A stretch of DNA of 64,000 bases. Origin: Codonopsis lanceolata (taxonomy: Eukaryota; Streptophyta; Magnoliopsida; Asterales; Campanulaceae). The stretch spans positions 67,491,501-67,555,500 of the forward strand of contig CM028377.1 in assembly GCA_013146195.2 (NCBI GenBank). The letters are read 5' to 3'. Of the stretch, positions 35,094 through 46,573 are shown in pieces. Position numbers and translations under genes: made by a program. Position 1 is the first letter of the stretch. Every line of letters starts with the position of its first letter. The notes beneath the pieces were generated by a model. It searched no databases, had not been told where the DNA came from, and saw nothing but the letters and a program-made list of their open reading frames with translations.

Positions 35094-36068
35094 GGCTCCG
35101 TTTGTTTTACGGAAAATCATTTTCAAAAAATGATTTTCGGAAAATTAAAATATATATATTTTCAGGTATTTGGTAAATTTTTTGAAAAAAATTCAGAAAA
35201 CATTTACGGGTGTTTGGAAAACACACGAAAAATGTTACGGAAAACAATATATGAATAAATACAAAAAAAATGTTTTAATATTAATGCACATATTAAATAT
35301 AAGATATTGTTGAACTTTAAGTCGTTTTTCTTTAGTAGCCTCAATTTATCACTAGTGGTATCATATCAATAAAGTCCATCTTTTTTTAATCTCACAATTA
35401 CAAATAAAAAATTTGATAATTGATATGAAAAAAAAAGTTTTAAAATAGAAAATGGACAATGTTTAAGGTGTCCATAGAAAATGTTACGGACACTATATAT
35501 GAATAAATACAAAAAAATATATTATAATATTAATACATAAATTGAATATAAGATAGTGTTGAACTTTAAATAATTTTTCTTTAGTAACCAAAAATTTATC
35601 ATTAGTTGTATCAAATCAAGGTCTATCTTTTTTCAATCTCACAATTACAAATATTTTTAATAATTGATATGAAAAAAAAATGTTTTAAAATAGAAAATTG
35701 ACAACGTTTAGGATGTCCCTTAATAATGTGGTTGACACTAATTTTAGGACGTAGTAATTATTTTTAAAATTATAATTTATAAATAGTGTGCACAAATTTT
35801 ATTTATATTTCTAAACAATTTATTTTTTAGTGAAATATTGTGTATGTAAGTAAATAAGTGTAATTGTGAAAGGGGGCGGAGGGTGCCCGAACATTTGGAA
35901 AATAACTTACGGAAAATGAATCCGTAAATCATTTTCCGGAAAATAAGCCATCATTTTCCTTTGACTCGAAAAACATTTTACGTTGACTATATTTTCCTAA
36001 CGTTACCAAACACCAGAAAATGAAGAAAACGTTTTTCAGAATTGATTTTCCGTGAAACAAACGGAGCC
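35094..36068. mobile_element. MITE with GGCTCCGTTTGTTT inverted repeats
   Basis: The left end GGCTCCGTTTGTTTTACGG is mirrored by CCGTGAAACAAACGGAGCC at the right. Bordering bases (AAA and TAA) are compatible with an eroded 3-bp duplication, so PIF/Harbinger is likely. The interior has two imperfect tandem copies of about 240 bp (35224-35480 and 35481-35715) and no coding capacity. Confidence 0.7.
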
Positions 36069-36103
36069 TAATTGTCGACGCCCCTGCTTTGGTGAGTGAA
36101 TTT

Positions 36104-36402
36104 TGAAAGAGTTTGTTTGGTAGTCGGATAAGGATAATCAATATTATTAATCTCAGTACTATTAGTGGCCTTGCTATTAATCCTCACTTGTATATCGGGT
36201 GTAGTTTTAAGATTACAAATATTAATACCAATCTTTTTTAGTGAGGGCGCTAATAATACAACCATCCCCTTGGTATTAATAGTAAGGGGATACTTTATTC
36301 GAATAACTCGTGTTATTAGTCCTGATCACCTATTACGTACCAAACACCAGATAACTCGACTTATTAATCATATCTGACTTTAATCCTGACTAACAAACGA
36401 TA
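36104..36402. mobile_element. small inverted-repeat MITE upstream of MAD2
   Basis: GTTTGTTTGGTAGTCGGATAA at the left is mirrored by TTAATCCTGACTAACAAAC at the right. The interior is rich in TTATTAAT and AACTCG motifs. No clear target duplication; boundaries approximate. Confidence 0.5.
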
Positions 36403-36833
36403 CCCTAGGGTTTGACCATGGACGCTCTACCATCACCCACAATGGTAGTTTTTTGTGCTTTAATTTTTGTTTCAAAATAAGTGGATTGAGCAAATAACTC
36501 ATTTCCAAGAAGCTAGTCTTTATTTAAAGAGCTTGGTTTTTGTCTTGACAAAGATATGGCATGTAGGAACCACAAAAAGTTGGTGAAAAATTCTCCAAAT
36601 ACCCTTGAATGATTCTATGTGCAAGGCACATGACATGGCGAGTTAATGGCATTTGTTGTAAGGACATTCATAAAAAGGGCTTTCTATGTGCAAGTTTCAA
36701 AACGTTTGGATTAGTGATCGTGATAAAACAAACTTTTTCCAAAGGACTAAATGCGGAAATCTTCAAAATTGAAGGACTAGAAACACGATTAACCCAAAGG
36801 TCAAAGAAAAATCCGAATTTTAAAATAAGCGGA

Positions 36834-36913
36834 CCGTTGTTGGCTCGGAGTTGAAAAGGCAAATTCCCACCCAAAAGTAGCCGTTGCATTTGTCCATCCC
36901 ATCAAAACCCTAA
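36834..36913 (-). promoter_or_regulatory. MSA-like and telo-box sites upstream of MAD2
   Basis: Two AACGG cores occur on the minus strand. TGCAACGGCTA (36878-36888) matches 10 of 11 positions of the mitosis-specific activator consensus; CCAACAACGGTCC (36832-36844) is a weaker one. A telo-box AAACCCTAA lies at 36905-36913. MSA sites bind three-repeat MYB factors and drive G2/M expression of plant mitotic genes, which suits a spindle-checkpoint gene. Binding is inferred. Confidence 0.5.
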
Positions 36914-37127
36914 CCCTCCTCTCTCTTCACATTTTCATTCAACACGCCTTACGCATTACATTATTTGAGAAACACCCATTTGATTGGTTCGTTGATTTCG
37001 CGAAACCCTAGTTTTACTTGGTTGAAATTTGCCACCCGTTTTCATTTCTGTTCATTCATCCTTTCGTTTTCACCAAGTCCTTGACCCCTTCGCTAATATT
37101 CAAGACAGGCAATCTCCTTGGTATTAG

Positions 37128-37621
37128 ATGGCTTCAAAAACAGCCTCGAAAGACATAATAACTCTACGTGGATCCACGGCTATTGTCAGTGAATTCTTCG
37201 GTACAGCTTCTCTCTTGATCTTTTACCGCTTCTCTGTATAATGCTTTAATTTTTCATTGATGGAATTTTGTGGGATTTAAAGAAATATTGACTAATTCTC
37301 AATTTTTATGCAAACCTTTTTTCCAGGTTATGCTGCCAACAGGTAAGAATCTATGAATTATCATATTTCGAGTTTTATTCTTTAATTTTCATTTTGTGTG
37401 TTGGACTGGAAATGTAATTTTGATTAGGAAATTTGTAGTATTCTGTACAATCGTGGGGTTTATCCTGAAGAAAGTTTTGGGAAGGTGAAGAAATATGGGC
37501 TTCCCTTGTTGCTGTCTCAGGATGAGGGTGTCAAAACCTTCTTTGCAAATCTAAATGCTCAACTTACAGGTAATATTTGTAGTCCATGGATAATTGCTTC
37601 GATTGGTGTGTTTGTGTATGT

Positions 37622-37653
<32 letters not shown>

Positions 37654-38434
37654 ATTGATATATGTTGCACTTGGTAATTGTTAGGTTAGGTCTTCGCTTA
37701 CTTGGTGTCTTTAACTGAAATTTGCGTAGAGTGGCTTGAAGCTGGGAAGTTACAGAGGGTAGTTCTGGTAATAATGAGCAAGTCCACCAATGAAGTCCTA
37801 GAGAGGTGGAATTTCAGTATAGAGACGGACGGCGAGGTTGTTGAGAAAGGGTAAAATACTGCACTAAACCTCCTTGATCCTAATAGAGTTTCCAAATATT
37901 TTCCGATCAAAATGTTTGTAAGCTTTGACAAACTCTTTTGTATGATTTGATTTTCAGAGTTTCAAGGGAGAAGAGTGATAAAGAAATCATGAGAGAGATA
38001 CAAGCAATCATGAGACAGATAGCATCCAGCATTACTTACTTGCCATGCCTCGACGAACCCTGTAAATCACCTCACCTCACTAACATTGATAGGTGAAATG
38101 CATAATTACGTAGAGGGTTTCAAAACTTATCATGTTATGTGCTTGGTGTTTCAAACTTGCAGGTGTGTTTGATGTGTTAGCATACACTGATACAGATGTG
38201 GCAGTGCCGTTCACTTGGATTGAAAGTGATCCCAAACTGATTGAAAATCCCCAGATGGTGAAATTGCATTCTTTCGATACAAAGGTAATATCTATTGGGT
38301 ACTTTTAATTGAAACTTGTCTGATCTGAAGAAAGGGTAAGATGAAATTGAAGCATGTGATGATGGGTTTGTGTGCAGATACACAAGGTTGATACCCTGGT
38401 TTCATACAAGAATGATGAATGGGATGAGCAGTAG
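37128..38434 (+). CDS. MAD2: mitotic spindle checkpoint protein MAD2 (HORMA domain)
   Basis: Seven coding exons join into 624 nt (207 aa plus stop): 37128-37200, 37327-37342, 37439-37569, 37730-37850, 37958-38061, 38163-38284 and 38378-38434. All introns are GT..AG. The protein starts MASKTASKDIITLRGSTAIV and ends VSYKNDEWDEQ, the normal plant MAD2 length, and is nearly all HORMA domain. Recognisable parts are NRGVYPEESFGKVKKYGLP, EWLEAGKLQRVVLVI, RWNFSIETD, QIASSITYLPCLDE and the C-terminal safety-belt region. MAD2 sits at unattached kinetochores, binds CDC20 and delays anaphase. Exon 2 is only 16 nt and is required to keep the frame. A compound TG/GA microsatellite lies in intron 3. No damaging change is seen, so it looks functional. 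The short open frames in its introns are not genes. Confidence 0.95.
37604..37652. repeat. compound TG/GA microsatellite in MAD2 intron 3
   Basis: Runs of TG followed by (GA)n, about 35 bases downstream of exon 3. Confidence 0.85.
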
Positions 38435-38620
38435 CTGGGGAGTGTTCTTTTAGGATATGCGTGAATCATTGATTCACCTTTTGCTGATGGGAATGAATGT
38501 TCAAGTTGTTGTATTCATATCTATGAATGATGATGTAGAATTTTATGGTTTCAATCAAAGTTTCTTTTCTTTCTCTCCTCATCTTCATCTGTTCGGCAAA
38601 ATGAATTGGTTTGTGAGATT

Positions 38621-38692
38621 TGAACCCGACGTGAATCGAACACGCAACCTTCTGATCTGGAGTCAGACGCGCTACCATTGCGCCACGGATCC
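38621..38692 (-). tRNA. tRNA-Trp (anticodon CCA)
   Basis: The minus strand gives a 72-nt cloverleaf with no intron. The acceptor stem GGATCCG pairs with CGGGTTC, and the D arm is GCGC..GCGC. The anticodon stem TCTGA/TCAGA carries the loop CTCCAGA, hence CCA. The T arm is GCGTG TTCGATT CACGT and the discriminator base is A. A- and B-box promoters are internal. It converges with MAD2, whose stop codon is 186 bp away. Identical to the tRNA at 48957-49028. Confidence 0.96.
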
Positions 38693-39119
38693 TTTGATGT
38701 GAAGTTACACCTCAATTTTATAATGGATTTGCGTAGGGATAGGATCTTATAATAGAATATGAGTAAATGACATCACTCTCGGAAAGAGCTCTTACAACTC
38801 TTTGGTTATAGAACCTCTAAATGTAACATCACTTAAAAGGTTAAATTACCAAACTATCTTCCTTTGATTTTATAAGAAAAAATATTAAACTTTAAAATAG
38901 TTTTATTTACCAAACTACCCTACTTCCATTAAAAAAAAAAAAACTCAATTAAATTAGAGAGGAGTGATGTGTGTGTTATGGAATGAGGGAGTATATTTTT
39001 TTGTGAAGGAGAGAGTCAGTGAGATGATAGAGCCAATGGAGTGTTGGAGTGGTTTTTGATAGGAGATTGATTGGAAAGGGAGTAGGAGATGATCAACAAT
39101 GTAGGGGTAGGAGTGGCGT

Positions 39120-39400
39120 GTAGTGTAAAAAATCGCCATTTTTTCGGAAAAAAAAATCAAAAAAGTCGTCAGGTTTTTTAAAACAAATTGAAAAAAGTCG
39201 CCACTTTCTTTATAAAAAATTAACAAAAATCACCATGTTTTTTAAAAATTTTTGAAAAAAGCCGCCACTTTTTTTATAAAAAAAATTGAAAAAAATCGTC
39301 ATGTTGTTTAAAAAAAATTAAAAATATCGTCTTGAAAAAAAATCGCCAGGTTGTTTAAAAAACAGTGAAAAAAATTGGCTAGCCTAAACAAATGTCAGGT
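39120..39400. repeat. imperfect minisatellite, unit about 35 bp
   Basis: Repeated units of A-rich spacer plus TCGCCA(G/T)GTT or TCGCCACTTT; seven to eight degenerate copies. Confidence 0.65.
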
Positions 39401-39478
39401 TTGAAAAAAAAACGCGAACTTCGTACCGTTTTCTTCTTCTAGTTTTTTTTTCTTCTTTAAACATGGATTTTAATATCG

Positions 39479-39479
<1 letters not shown>

Positions 39480-39516
<37 letters not shown>
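39480..39516. repeat. AT microsatellite
   Basis: Uninterrupted (AT)n of about 37 bp. Confidence 0.92.
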
Positions 39517-39518
<2 letters not shown>

Positions 39519-39700
39519 AGTACAATGTAGGTAAAAACTTACTGTAAAATAAAAATCCGAAGAATCATCATGAACGTTGTTATTCGGATCGGAATTCATT
39601 AAATAAATTGTTGGAAAGAAACAAGTTTAAGATTTATAGTTAATTGTAAATGAGGATTTGACATATATTTATAGGAGGATTAATTGAAACTCCTTTATAT

Positions 39701-40202
39701 AAAAGGATAAAGATTAATTAGTAGTTAGAGTTTAGAGTTAATTGTAACTCATTTTTATAAAAGGATTAATTAGTAATTAAACTCTTAAATGAATGTGGTA
39801 TTTAGTGTTTTTTGTGTTGCATTTAGGGTCACTCACGCTCCATCTTACCTATTCTTTTTTTGGCTCATCGGGACAAGTCAAATGGTGATACTTGCCGATA
39901 GGTATCAAATTTTGATACCTATTAGTTACTATTCATAGGTATCAAATAATTAAAAGGATAAAGATTAATTAGTAGTTAGAGTTTAGAGTTAATTGTAACT
40001 CATTTTTATAAAAGGATTAATTAGTAATTAAACTCTTAAATGAATGTGGTATTTAGTGTTTTTTGTGTTGCATTTAGGGTCACTCACGCTCCATCTTACC
40101 TATTCTTTTTTTTGGCTCATCAGGACAAGTCAAATGGTGATACTTGCCGATAGGTATCAAATTTTGATACCTATTAGTTACTATTCATAGGTATCAAATA
40201 AT
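39701..40202. repeat. 251-bp tandem duplication
   Basis: 39701-39951 and 39952-40202 are nearly identical (one CGGGAC/CAGGAC change and one T-run difference). Each unit runs from AAAAGGATAAAG to ATCAAATAAT. The end of the unit includes the left 80 bp of the MITE at 40123-40472. Confidence 0.9.
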
Positions 40203-40472
40203 CATCTTCAACCATAGGTATCAAAATTTAATATAATAATAATTTTACAAAAATTATATCCAACACATATCATAATATAAAAACAAAATTAAAATATTAA
40301 TATGGTCAAAATGAATGGTATTAAAATTAGGTGTGGTAGGGCATGTATTAAATTTGGTACATTCCCTAGTACCACACCTAATTTTGATATCTTTTACTTT
40401 AACCATTGGAGAGTTTAATACTCTTACATATGTATCAAAATTTGGTTTTAACATCTACCATTTGACTTGCCC
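40123..40472. mobile_element. MITE with GGACAAGTCAAATGGT ends
   Basis: The left end GGACAAGTCAAATGGTGAT is mirrored by ATCTACCATTTGACTTGCCC. The interior has repeated GGTATCAAA motifs and short palindromes. Family not determined; no target duplication fixed. Confidence 0.55.
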
Positions 40473-40953
40473 AAAAAGGCTGGTTTTATCATGTTTCAAT
40501 CTCCACTTTCATGGTTTAATTCTTTTCGATCTCTACTTTCAAACGAGTTTCTCACAAATTGAAATCAAAATAGTTAATGATGGGCCGAGCTCATTAGTAG
40601 CCCACTGCTCCTTGTTCGCCGAGTATTTATACTCGGTGCGAGGAGCATATTTGTAGTTATTTATGTTGTAGCCTGAGTTGAGGAGCAGAATACTTGCTCA
40701 CTTTTGTTTGATTGTTATGATTTGAGCCAGGTGAACTGCTTTGTTGATGACAGTTGGATGGCTGAGCCGCCGATTATGGGAAGCTAGGAGGTCTTTGTAG
40801 GGTGACGTTGGCTAGATACAGTGCCATGATGGGCCGCGTCTTTTCGAAGCGTGTATTTATAGCGGATTTGATCAGGTGTATCACAACCATCTTAATTCAA
40901 ATTTTAAAGGATTTTGGGCACGTGATTCGAGCGCTTTTCCTTCAATCCTCCCC

Positions 40954-40960
40954 TATAAAA
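40954..40960 (+). promoter_or_regulatory. TATA box of the antisense gene in the Tat-like remnant
   Basis: CCCCTATAAAAGGAGG about 400 bp upstream of the ATG at 41355; orientation opposite to the LTR at 44458-45007. Confidence 0.5.
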
Positions 40961-41354
40961 GGAGGAAACCTTAACCATTTTTATTTTTTACCGAATCCTT
41001 GCCTCCAAGCCCTCTCTACAACTATCGATGTCTTTTTTGGTGAATCTTGCTTCTTCGACCAACAAGCTTTTCTTCTGCAACCTAGATCGTTTCCAAATTT
41101 CTCCTTCCGGCAAACTAATCCCGATTCAGCCAACAAGTAATTCCTTCTGCTCTTATTTTCCTTTTTCTGGATTTATGTAGAATTAAAATTTATGGGTTTC
41201 TTCATGTGCATTCTTCCTTGTACATGTTTCTGGGTTGAGTTTTTGGTCTTCCGTCTAGATTAAAGTAACTCTCAGGGAGATCAAGGAAAATCTAGGGAAA
41301 CCATGATTTCCGTTGAGACCTTTTAATCAAGATTTTCCCTCGATCTCTTGTAGG

Positions 41355-44216
41355 ATGTCTTCTCCTCTTCGATTGTTTGACGAAGGTTCTGATCATGAGA
41401 AAGAAGCGTATGATTATGACCATGGTGCTCATGAACCCTATGCTCAAGTAGATTCTGAAAAAACTAGCTCTGACATGCACGTTCATGAGGAAAGAAGCAC
41501 CAAGGAAGCGAGCAGTGAGCTCTTTTGGAAATGGTTGTTAATGATGTGACCACCGAGCACGATATTGAGGGAGATAAGGTGAGAACGAGTGGTAATCAAA
41601 GCGAGTAGGAATTAACTAGCCGGCCTCAAGCAGGGACGGAGAACAAGATTATTACAACTTGAATTCACTTGCTCATTGGGAGTCCATGGATTCCTTGGTC
41701 GAAGTTGGTAATTGGTTCAGCTCGATTGGCATCTCTGAGCAAAATTACCGAGGAGTCCCCTATGAATCCGAGATGACTCCTGCTCAGATGAGGAATAAAA
41801 CGAAGAGGGTGGTATTTTTTTATGACTTCTTCCGCATTGGGATGTGCGTGCCCCTAGATCCTTTTATTGTTGAGTTTCTGATGGAGACAAATGCAGTTCC
41901 TTGCGATCTCCAACTTACCACCATGTTAATTTTGATCGTTTTTACTGCACCTTGTCGGCTAGTCGGTTTGAGCTAGAAATCACCATACTACGTAAACTTT
42001 TTCAATTTACCTTTAGTCGATCGGGCAGATTGTTGGTCGCTCGAAGGCTGGAGCTTTGATGCTCTTTACTGAATTCCCCACAAGGTTGATAAGTGGGATA
42101 AAAGAATCGTCGTTGTGTGGCGGGTGTCAAACCGTCAAAGTTAATTTCCTATTTTTCTTATAATGAGTATAGGGTAGTGAAGATCCAGAGGGATCGTCGA
42201 ACTTACTTCTTTTAAGAATTCTAACAAAAACAATTCAAATAAAGATTGAGGTTTTTAATCTAACTAATTAGCATCAATGAATTAATTAAAAGCTGAATTT
42301 AAAAGATTTAATGTAAACAAAACAGAAAATGATGTTTGATTTCAATTGGAGAGAAATTTCAGTCAATGAACTAAACATAATCTCATAAGTTTACTAATGA
42401 TCATAGATGCAAAAATAACTCAATAGACTACAAATAAACCGGTTATAGTTGTCGACAACCGCCAAACACCCAATCTCTCCTTACTGTCTCAATAGTTATG
42501 CATTAATTATTTCCTTAATCAAAAGAAAACCCCCAAGACACTCGTAGGATTTAATGTTTCGAAAGCATTAAGAGAGAAAGACATGATTCTAAACAGTGCA
42601 TATTGAAGCAATATCATTTAACTTAGATTACTCATTCCCGCAACACGGACCGAGTATGCTTGTGATGCCTAAACAGTGTGTCACTTGCTACTTTGTTATA
42701 ACCAGATGACAATTACGAATAAACGGTTATAACTAGCATTGAACTATTAGGTTAATTAAAATCGGGGCCCTGGATAAACGGTTATATCACTTGTTTTTCG
42801 GCTCGCTCAGTTTGTAAACTTTTTCTGTCTCTAGCTTGTTTTATTTTCTGGCAGTGGTGAAGGATATCCTGCGTCAGTGCAAAGCTACCTTCAAAGATCG
42901 GAATATTGATCGAAATGTCGAGCTTCTTGGGCACGATCAGGTAAGATCAATCCAACTCCATACTTCTGTTTTTACCGAGAAAAGTAAGAAAACTTCCCGA
43001 GCTTCCAGTTTAACTCCAAAGTCTCCTTCCTTCACACCAGTTTCGTCCAAAGAAGGCCACCCAGAAACGTCCAGTTGAGCAAGCGGGAGACCGGGCTACC
43101 CAGTCCCATGAAAATGACACTGGACCCCAAGAAAACTATTCAAAGGGGACCTACCATCTCGCCTTTTCCCACCCCTCTGTTACCTCATATCACCGGGCTA
43201 CCTCCTCTGCCTCCCCAACATGAAGAGCTATCGAGGAGCAGTACACCCAGTTGGTTGAGGGCCAATTTTGTGATGCCCTTGACCTGAGATGGGGTTAAAG
43301 GTATGGTTACCGAGATCTCTGTCGTTCCTCCACTTGGGGGGAATTAACCTCAATGAGCGAGGAAACATGAGTGTCGTGTGCGAGCAAGGAATCTTAAAGA
43401 GAATTGTGCACACGGAATGTCTGCGTCGTGATGTCGAGACCCCCAACAGCACCTTGCTCATGGAGGTCGGGCTGTTGGTTAGCGAGGTACGATATGTTCC
43501 TTGCCCAATTTTTTAAATTTTCATAGCCTGCCTTCCAAGTTATTTACTTTTTTTCATGATTTTTGTAGTTTGCCTCCAAGGTTACTCTTTTGCACAAGCG
43601 TGTAGATGAGTATAAAGACAAAGCGGGCTCCTTGTTCGAGGAGAAAAAAAATCGGATGAAGCTGCCCGCTCCTACAAGGAGGATCTTCTAGCCAAGGACA
43701 AGGAAGTCCTCACCAAGGTGACTGAGCTGACTAAGCTCGAAGAAGAAATAATCCGCTTGAAGGCTCAAGTGGCGTTCGCTTAAAATTGAGAGGTTGCCGC
43801 TCATAAAACCTTAAGCGAGGAGAGGAAAAAAGCCGAGGAGGCTCAACTCGCATCAGATCAGAGAAAGAGCTCTACAAGCGAGATTGGTGAAAAAGGTTGT
43901 GGTTGCTAAAGTTGCCACTATGGATGATTTTAAGCAGTCTGACGAGCTTGAAAAGCTGGTGGATGCGATGCTGTTACCCTAACTTTCACAAGGGTATTGT
44001 AACCATGTGCTTCGCATGTTGGCGAATAGCGAGCTACCGGGAATTACTCCCGAGATGATGGTGCGGTGGGGAGCTGTTTCACCCTGGTGCGCGGAGGCTC
44101 GAATGAGTCATGCTTTGGTCCCATATAATACAGATGAGCGAGGATCACCGCGACCAATGATCGGGAAGCCAATGAGCCAGAATGGATACCTCCAACTCCC
44201 CTGGTCAATAATGTAG
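41355..44216 (+). pseudogene. Transposase_28-like gene of a Tat-type gypsy element (antisense ORF), broken
   Basis: It begins MSSPLRLFDEGSDHEKEAYD. At 41659-41976 is a globular part with VPLDPFIVEFLMETNAVP, resembling the Pfam family for putative gypsy-type transposon proteins (Transposase_28), followed near 42075 by IPHKVDKWDKRIVVVWRV. After an insertion (42125-42789) come QCKATFKDRN and coiled-coil-like, E/K-rich stretches at 43600-43950 (LAKDKEVLTKVTELTKLEEE). Many stops and frameshifts interrupt it. Tat elements such as Grande and Retand carry an extra gene antisense to gag-pol. The minus-strand LTR at 44458-45007 is consistent with that layout, but gag-pol is missing. Function of such genes is unknown. 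Confidence 0.6.
42125..42789. mobile_element. probable insertion inside the Transposase_28-like gene
   Basis: It begins TGTCAAACC and ends GGTTATATCA, separating two parts of the coding remnant. It is AT-rich and non-coding. Ends TG..CA would fit a solo LTR, but no target duplication is visible (GCGGG against CTTGT), so this is tentative. Confidence 0.35.
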
Positions 44217-44457
44217 TCAACCAAATGAACGTTATTTTTTAGTGGGAGATAGTTGAGGATGAGAATGATGAGCCTGCTCACCAGCCCGCAAAACCTACTG
44301 CTTCCACAAGTGCTGAAACGAACCAACTTTATCCTCCTACTGAATCAGAAATAATCCTGCTCCCCCCCCTCTTCCTCCTCGCCCCGATTTTTCGCCTGAA
44401 ATGGAGTGAATTTTTGCCGATCTCGATCTCCCAGGAATTGGCGCCGAACCAAACTAA

Positions 44458-45007
44458 TGCTACACAATTTGGTGTTGGGTCGTTCTTCGCAGGTCGTAGG
44501 ATATTTGGGCTTATCTAAAGGTTGGATCTTGATGAACACTGTCAAAAGAAAGATACCTTATAAGAAATTCAAGGCATAATCTCGCGAAACCCCTCCGGTG
44601 TGAGAGTAAGTCTTAAACTTGAAGAAAGTAAAAATGACAGAGTTTCAATGTTTGTAAGTGAGCGTACCTTTTAAATGTGGCATTGTGAGGTATATATAGC
44701 CTTTTGGGAGTAAAATTTGGGCTGAATAATTGTTGTAGAGAGATCTTAGGCCTTGATGGTCATAAATGCAAGTTGACCGCGTAATTGACGGAGTCATAGC
44801 TAAAATCTCGGGCATGAGAGTTATTCGTTAGTTGTGTTCAGGATGAGTATCTGTCTTGCTCTTTGCTCGGACAGACTTGTAGAAGGATTCCTGGTCGGAA
44901 GAGATTTGCTAAGCTCAGCCCAGGTAACATTTTTCCTGGTCCTTTATCTCACATGACTCACGTGAAGGCACATATGCTTGACTTGTGATCAGGATTTGGG
45001 TCTATCA
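44458..45007 (-). mobile_element. LTR of a Tat-like gypsy remnant
   Basis: On the minus strand it starts TGATAGACCC and ends GTGTAGCA. GCTATATATACC (TATA at 44691-44698) is followed by GGTTTCGCGAG (44581-44592, R-U5). Immediately downstream on that strand is TTTGGTTCGGCGCCAATTCC, like the sequence after Tat-type 5' LTRs. No partner LTR is found on the left. Confidence 0.6.
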
Positions 45008-45669
45008 CTAGTTAATCATGTTCAACATTATTTTCATCCACATGCATCAAAATCAAAACCTTCTTGAGATGTAACATTGCTTCACATCAAACAAAGTGTT
45101 GTCATGCTGTGTCAGGTTAGAGATAATTGTGTAACATATGATGTTAGCTGGTTTTGAGGGTAGAGAAAGGAGCTGAGAGTACAACCTTTTTTTTTCCAGT
45201 ACAACCTTGTTCAAATCATTTTATTTATTTTTTGCAAACCAAGTTAAACGACTTAATCCAACTTATAGTAATTCATATAACATTTTATATTGTGAAAAGA
45301 AAGTCTTTTGTCTTTTTAAGTCACAAGGGTACTGTAAAGTGAATGGAAAGATTCATATCTTCTTTCCATATATTTAAGATTTTTGTCTTATCGTAATATA
45401 TTTAAGATTTTTGTTTTGATAATGAAAAATATTAGACAAAAACCTAGGAAAGAACGTTACAAGGCATTTTCTTTAATAGAGGTCTCTCTAACTCGATCAA
45501 TCAATCCATTGTATGTTGGTGGACTGAGCTGTAATAGAGTGAATCTCGGTCTTATGAATTAATTAAGATCCGCAAGACAATCTTACATGAAATTTACTCT
45601 AAAAATTATGTAACATAAATTAATCTCCAAATAATGTATTTTTTATTTTATAGGCCATGAAATACTTAC

Positions 45670-45738
45670 TCTATTTTTGGCATAGTCCACAATTATATTT
45701 TTGGAGGTTTCACTTAAAGAGTTTATTTTTAAAAATTA
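45670..45738. mobile_element. truncated Stowaway-type MITE fragment
   Basis: TTTCACTTAAAGAGTTTATT and the following A-rich bases are identical to 23361-23391 in the Stowaway element; the rest is missing. Confidence 0.5.
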
Positions 45739-46573
45739 TTCTTACAATTTCCATAGGGAGAGGTTAGTTCTACAACAAAAAATTACTTATCTACTACAAC
45801 ATTTATTATAATATTCATCTAATTAACAATGGGACAAAACTACCCTTAACTAGTTACACATTAAAATGATATAGTTCAATTTTGAGTTATCTTTTTATTT
45901 CTCGACATAACAAATTAAAATGTAATTATTATTATTTTCATTCGTATTTTAAATAAAATAATTTATTTAATATGTTTTTACATGAGATGTTTTGAAGAAT
46001 TAAAAGTAAAAAGTTGCATGATAATTATTTGTCTATAAAACCCATAAAACTTACATTATAATTGTAACTTTTATTTCTAAAAAGAAAAAATGTATATTAT
46101 ATTCAAATAATATTATCCTTATAATACTACTCAATAATTCAATAGAAATTAGGTTATTCTTATAAATTTTTTGTTCATTTCCAATAAAAATACAATTCAT
46201 GGCATTAAAATCTTAAAAGATAATGATTATTATTATATACATAACATAATCCTATGTAAATATAATGGATAAATAATTATAATAGAGAAAATAGATTCTC
46301 CCAAATATAAAATAAAATGTAATTTAAGTTGATTCAAGGAAAAGAAGGTAAAATAAATTGTATATAATTCAAATAAGTGGTTAATTAAAGGGTATTTACG
46401 TCTTAAGATAAACTAATTTGAAGGATTATTAGTGAATGTAGTGGATAATGAATTAATGCGGTGAAAATAGCCTATCCATTTCCATAATGTTTCATATTTA
46501 ACTTCTTCTCGTGATTAAGTAATTTCGTAATTATGTCAAACTCCAAAGAGATAAATATATCGTTTAATTCAAA

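Noticed and set aside
36609..36854. 81-aa frame upstream of MAD2 as a separate gene
   Set aside because: Overlaps the MAD2 promoter elements and an opposite-strand frame; no recognisable domain.
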